Source: Celoporthe dispersa
Lineage: Eukaryota > Ascomycota > Sordariomycetes > Diaporthales > Cryphonectriaceae
Length of the DNA: 64,000 bases
Assembly: GCA_016584495.1 (NCBI GenBank)
Contig: WAID01000007.1
Location: 3,768,001 to 3,832,000 of the forward strand
Direction of reading: 5' to 3'
The position numbers were made by a program, and so were the translations under genes. Each line of letters begins with the position of its first letter. Position 1 is the stretch's first letter. Positions 59,867 to 64,000 of this stretch are shown here, piece after piece. The notes beneath the pieces are model-generated. The model was not told the DNA's origin, ran no database searches, and worked only from the letters and a program-made list of their open reading frames with translations.

Positions 59867-59891
59867 CTATGGTAGGGACGTACTACCATAG
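59867..59891. repeat. Inverted repeat (9-bp arms)
   Basis: CTATGGTAG and CTACCATAG are perfect reverse complements with a 7-nt loop (GGACGTA). Related ACTATGG/GGTAGTAC sequences occur near 57139 and 57860. Confidence 0.8.
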
Positions 59892-62127
59892 TCCTGCTAT
59901 GTATGCATGCATTCGACGCCAACGTCGCAGAATCGGCCCTAGACTGGCAGACCAGGTCTCGTCAGGGAGTAACCCTGCATGCACTGCGCGTGCCGGGGAT
60001 CACGATAAGATCGGAGGTTTAATGGTCTTTTGGTCCTGACCTCCCAGAAGGGAAACAGAAGGAAAGGTAGAAGAAAAAAAAAAAGAAAAGGCGACCAGGG
60101 CTATTATATCGACGACCTCAAGAGGCAGGCCGGCACACAGGCTGAGAGGGACACTCGCTCCGTCAATTTCCTTCTCACCGCAGCGGTGTCATGTGTTGAC
60201 ATCTACCCGGCGACGTAATGGCGGTCTGATTGCTGTAGAATCCTGTCAGCACCAGCCCGTAGATGGGGCGAACGGAGTCCGGTTCCAACCCGATTTGCCC
60301 CTGCATGTAAGTGGACGGCAACCCCTGACCCGAGGGATCTCAGCTCAAAGTGGATTTGGTCTCCATCTGGCCTGCACCTCCGTCGTCAACTTGGTTCGTG
60401 ATGCTCCTGTTCGAGCTGGCACAGCACCGAGTAGACAATGCCGTGCGTAGATGATTAATATCTTGTCAACCTGGTCTTCAGCTGTGGGACACCGGCGTCT
60501 ATCTACGCCCATTACTGCACAGGCCAACAACGACCGCGACATCTAGCAAGCTATAGCAGACGGTCAAAACTCTGGCCGGCTCGTCCAGAAACGTCTTAGA
60601 TTTGCCACATCGACGTGACGGGGCCTATATCCAGGTGCAAAGAAGTGATAGCGCTAAGCTCCCCAGCCAAGTCGAGGCTCGACAGCCCCCCGAGCTAATG
60701 CCGCCTCCAGCAACCCCTTCCTGACGTACAGAATCGTCATAAAGGGGACATGTGAACTCTGGCACTAGGTTGAATGCTGCAATAGCGGCCTCAGATATCC
60801 TCAATAGTCCTCCTGGAGGCTGGAGCCGTTCATGGCCTATCTGATTGTTGATATACCGCCGGCGGGACTGTGGTCATGCCTGCAGATGGTGGGTGTTGTG
60901 GGAGGCGTTCGTGCTTCAGGAGCATTCGTGGAGGCTGTTTACCTAAGCCCCTTCACCGGTTCGTATATTCCACGGACTACTAATTTCCGGCTGTTCTCTA
61001 TGCAGCTACGATTCTGATTCGATGTCCCTCCAGGTGAGGGCGTCGTCCCAACCGGCATAAACAGTCGAAGGATTGCAATCGGTGATTGGCACAGCCCTTA
61101 GTTGGAGGGGACCTGCTTATGGTCTGTCTGATGCTGACATCTTTAGTGGTCTGGTCACCGGGACGCACGAGGGAAAGGGGGCGTCGGTGGGTGCGAGGAA
61201 TTGATGACCTGCTCTTTAAGGCACCGAGGAGTTTGGGTTCTCGGCAGTTTCTCCGAGGACTTCAGTCGTCTTATGTGAACCATAGTGATAGGTCGCGGGC
61301 GCTGGAGAGGGTGGGAAGCGGTGCCTTCACTCGTTGCAATCATCTTCACGACTAAGGTTAAATCACTCTTCATACACGAGACATTTTACATGCCTTGCGG
61401 CTTTCAGCTTCGGAGAGGAATTAGGTCCTAGGTAGTATAGAATGGATGAGGAAAAACATCCGATGCGAGCGTCAATAATCAGATCACGCGAGGGGTTAGG
61501 AGCATAAGCATGACAAAGAATTCCATAGAGTATCATTTCGGTCTGTGTTTAGCTGACTAGGATGCATCTAATCACTTGGCTTTTCTCACTGCGGGTATCG
61601 TGATTTCAACATCATTCAGCTTCCAGCCCAACTTTGCCTTGTCAAGCGAACCTCAACGAACAAACTAGGCGCATTGAAATATTCCACGGTATCTACCTCT
61701 CAGAGAGCTCTATACCATGGCAATATATCAAGAAAAGAGGAGGAGAAAGAAAGAAGAAGAAAAAAGAAAATAGGTGGCGAAAAAGGCAAAATCCTCCATT
61801 CGAATATCTTTTGTGTTGTGGCGCACCTCTTTCGGCTGCGATGGTGTGAAATAGGCATCTTGCTTTCGGCCTTTCTCACCGCATGCCACTCAGAGAACAC
61901 TGCGATATGTCAGCCTCAGACTCAAGGAGATTTCACCTACATAGCCTGGAATGAGCCTAGAGATTTTTTGATGCTTACATTCCATGGATAAAGTCTTGAA
62001 CGCGGACGTTTATTTTCAGATGAAGTGATGCTGGTGGGGCCTCGGAAGTAGGCGATCGTCAGTCGTGGCTAGAATCGTTCACACCTTCAAGTGCACCCAC
62101 AAGAACGGATTCTAAAAGGGTTCAGCC

Positions 62128-62757
62128 TCAATAATCCTCGGCAGATGAGAGGTATGTATGGTCGTCCACTCCAGGCGGTTCCACTGTTGAATCGGTGCCT
62201 TCAGCTGTTATGTCATCAGGCGTGGTGAGCCTGACGCGCTTCTCTGGACGCTCCATGCCCCAAGTTTCGAGAGCCTTGACATTGCGAGGCCTGAGCAATT
62301 CATCCTCTGGGAGGTTTTCGATGATGCTGATGTCGTATTCGCCAGACATAGTGTACAGAGAGAGGTCAATGGCGATGCTTGGGATCCTCTGAGAGGTGAG
62401 AGGTCGAGAAGACGGCGTTGCTAGTCGAGGTGACTCAGCTGGCGACCATGGCTCGCATCCCACAGACAACCAGCGCCGGTCCTCAGCAGACTCATGCGTC
62501 GCATCTTCGTGATCCTTGGTGTCATTCAGGGTGTTACTCAGAGCCAGGACTCTCTTGATCAGCGTTCGATCTAGCTGGGTCGGCAGCATCGGGTCTGGGT
62601 GCTTGACGAGATCATCTTCGTTGTCGAGAACCTTCCCGTAGCTTCTGTTGTCTTGGATGCATGTTGGAGGGAAATCTTCGACGGCTTTTTGGAGTCGTGG
62701 GCTTGCAGCTGACCTTTGGCTTTGATCGATCAGGCAGCACTGTTTTCTTCGTACCAT
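62128..62757 (-). CDS. Hypothetical protein, acidic C-terminal region
   Basis: A single-exon candidate of 209 residues from an ATG at 62757. The N-terminus is basic and the C-terminal 60 residues are acidic, with SGEYDISIIENLPEDELLRP and a Glu/Asp-rich end. No domain is recognised. Codon use is less GC-biased than in the confirmed genes, so it could be a lineage-specific gene, or part of a longer gene with exons upstream (to ~63.2 kb). The overlapping frame on the same strand is shorter and looks less coding. Support is only open-frame length and composition. Confidence 0.4.
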   Translation of the reverse strand: MVRRKQCCLIDQSQRSAASPRLQKAVEDFPPTCIQDNRSYGKVLDNEDDLVKHPDPMLPTQLDRTLIKRVLALSNTLNDTKDHEDATHESAEDRRWLSVGCEPWSPAESPRLATPSSRPLTSQRIPSIAIDLSLYTMSGEYDISIIENLPEDELLRPRNVKALETWGMERPEKRVRLTTPDDITAEGTDSTVEPPGVDDHTYLSSAEDY

Positions 62758-64000
62758 TGCTCACTAGTGGGCTCGGGTCGAAGAGGAGGCGCGATGGTCG
62801 GTTGCGTCGAGCCACGTGTGGCTGTTTCAAGTGGATATAATAACTTGTTGCGCCCTGAAGATTGAGCTTATGGCTAGATAAGGCACTGGGAGCCTGGTGG
62901 CCTTGGAAGGCCGTGTTTGCATCTGAAGGTATGTTGCTGTGGAATGTAATTAGCTCAGCTGGTTTATGCAGTAGCATTCGATCTAGCTATGGAGTCCGCG
63001 GTAGGTGGATGGATCTGTATGTGAGGATGAGCAGGAGTGAGTACCTTGCGATCTGAGACCGGGAGACCTCGCGAAATGCGTGGCCAGAACGCGTGAGACC
63101 ACTCATGTTGTAAAGGTGAGGCCGTCGCAGTATTCAGGCAGTCTTCGTTGGGAGGATATTGAACAGCGGTTGGTGGCAGTGGAAAGAATTGAAATCGGTA
63201 GAGAAGGTATTTCAAGAAGATAGTGGCGAGAGAAGATTGTAGAATGGGTCTAGCTGTTGCTGTTGCTGTTTTGAAGTTGGTATCAACAATGTAATCAGAA
63301 ACAATAGCTGGGACGGGCAGAGCTGGAACGTGATGACGTCCAACAAAAAACAGAGCGGGTTGACTTGAAGTTGGGGATCGCTCATGCTGCCATCTATCAG
63401 ACGACTACCATAGGGCTGTAAATGTCAAGGCCAAGAGTGTATTGTCTCGTAGCCATCAGGAATAGCAATAATACCTCGAACGGGATATTGGGCAAACGTT
63501 GACATATTTTCTCTGCTCCGTAGCTCCTCTGATGTCAGAAACGTCTCAGCTTGATTTTCCTCATCCGCAAATATTAATAAAGTACAGTTCAAGCCCTGGA
63601 CAGATCTTTACCGTCCACCAAGACTCGGTGTGTAAACAAGTGCTATTATTTACCGCATCTCAGTCACAATATCCCGAAGCGCCAACTACCGAATCCCTCC
63701 GTGTATCGCAAGGAGGCGCTTAGTTGGACTAACTACTTATTCAACCTGCTTGTCACGCGCATAGGACCGTCAGCTAACTAAAGCAATTGGTTTTACAGCA
63801 TTGGCACATCGGAAAAGACGAGGCGAAGAAGGCGAAGAAGAATATGTGGGTATCTTTGAGACGATAGAGAAGAACAAGACGAGAGCCGAAGACCAAAGGG
63901 TCATCGACCGTCCAAACGCCAAGCCATGCCGAGGGTTGAAGTCATGAGAGTCGTGCCGAGGAGTAAAACCCGAAGGTGACTATCTAGAAGTTCGGCCGCC
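62758..64000. other. Window end: no supported gene
   Basis: Short frames without family resemblance. The region upstream of the hypothetical gene probably contains its promoter. A gene beyond the window edge could start here, but nothing definite is seen. Confidence 0.45.

Larger units (their letters stand above)
50769..62127. other. Long region without recognisable coding gene
   Basis: More than 11 kb with no coding frame matching a family I know. The first half (to ~55.7 kb), read on the minus strand, has several strong donor-like sites (GTAAGTTGAA at 52047, GTAAGCTTAA near 53330, GTGAGTGTG near 54728) and pyrimidine-rich stretches around 55.3-55.7 kb, compatible with a long, alternatively spliced leader of the RRM gene. 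The second half (56-62 kb) is mixed-composition intergenic DNA with short inverted repeats and no supported gene. Non-coding RNA genes cannot be assessed from sequence alone. The window has no comparable gap elsewhere. Confidence 0.5.

Noticed and set aside
60270..60300. Sequence resembling a tRNA B-box (GGTTCCAACCC)
   Set aside because: No matching A-box, acceptor stem or anticodon arm could be found at the right distance.

Overview
The window is nuclear DNA of a filamentous ascomycete, most likely a Sordariomycete. The evidence is short spliceosomal introns (about 40-400 nt, GT-AG, with CTAAC-type branch sites), GC-rich codon use, pyrimidine-rich leaders, and typical fungal families (Clr5, bZIP-DUF3425, class V GPCR, GH30 galactanase, STE20/GCK kinase, ECM29, UBA-UAS-UBX protein, IDH1, NAM8/Csx1-type RRM protein). 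The species cannot be named from the sequence alone. I find no CRISPR array, operon, transposase gene or convincing tRNA/rRNA gene.

Layout. 1-3.5 kb: no supported gene. 3.56-6.07 kb (+): seven-transmembrane cAMP-receptor-like GPCR with a very long third cytoplasmic loop. 6.48-18.97 kb: a metabolic stretch with a secreted six-hairpin (MGH1-like) glycosidase carrying C-terminal accessory domains, a zinc alcohol dehydrogenase, a bZIP-DUF3425 regulator, a secreted GH30 endo-beta-1,6-galactanase (all on -) and a succinate-semialdehyde-type aldehyde dehydrogenase (+). 19.5-27.6 kb: mitochondrial-carrier-family protein (-), short-chain dehydrogenase (+), Clr5-domain protein (-), FAD monooxygenase (-). 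30.06-50.72 kb: a conserved housekeeping block, all on -: GCK-group STE20 kinase, UBX5-like protein, proteasome adaptor ECM29, mitochondrial NAD-isocitrate dehydrogenase subunit 1, three-RRM protein. 50.72-62.13 kb: more than 11 kb without a recognisable coding gene, the first part possibly a spliced 5' leader of the RRM gene. 62.13-62.76 kb (-): one small hypothetical protein. The rest holds nothing I can support.

How the genes may work together. The galactanase, the six-hairpin glycosidase, the alcohol and aldehyde dehydrogenases and the bZIP regulator could form a loose plant-polysaccharide utilisation neighbourhood, but only proximity supports this. The housekeeping block spans signalling/polarity (kinase), Cdc48-ubiquitin work (UBX), proteasome quality control (ECM29), TCA flux (IDH1) and RNA binding, with no sign of co-regulation.

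The most notable cross-cutting signal is that six of the fifteen recognisable genes read cleanly only if a one-base length change is allowed in a homopolymer run or homopolymer-rich tract. There are eight sites: seven need one base skipped and one needs one base added. After correction every one of these genes sums to a whole number of codons. This looks like homopolymer miscalling in the assembly and matters for anyone annotating it automatically; unusual biology is the less likely alternative.
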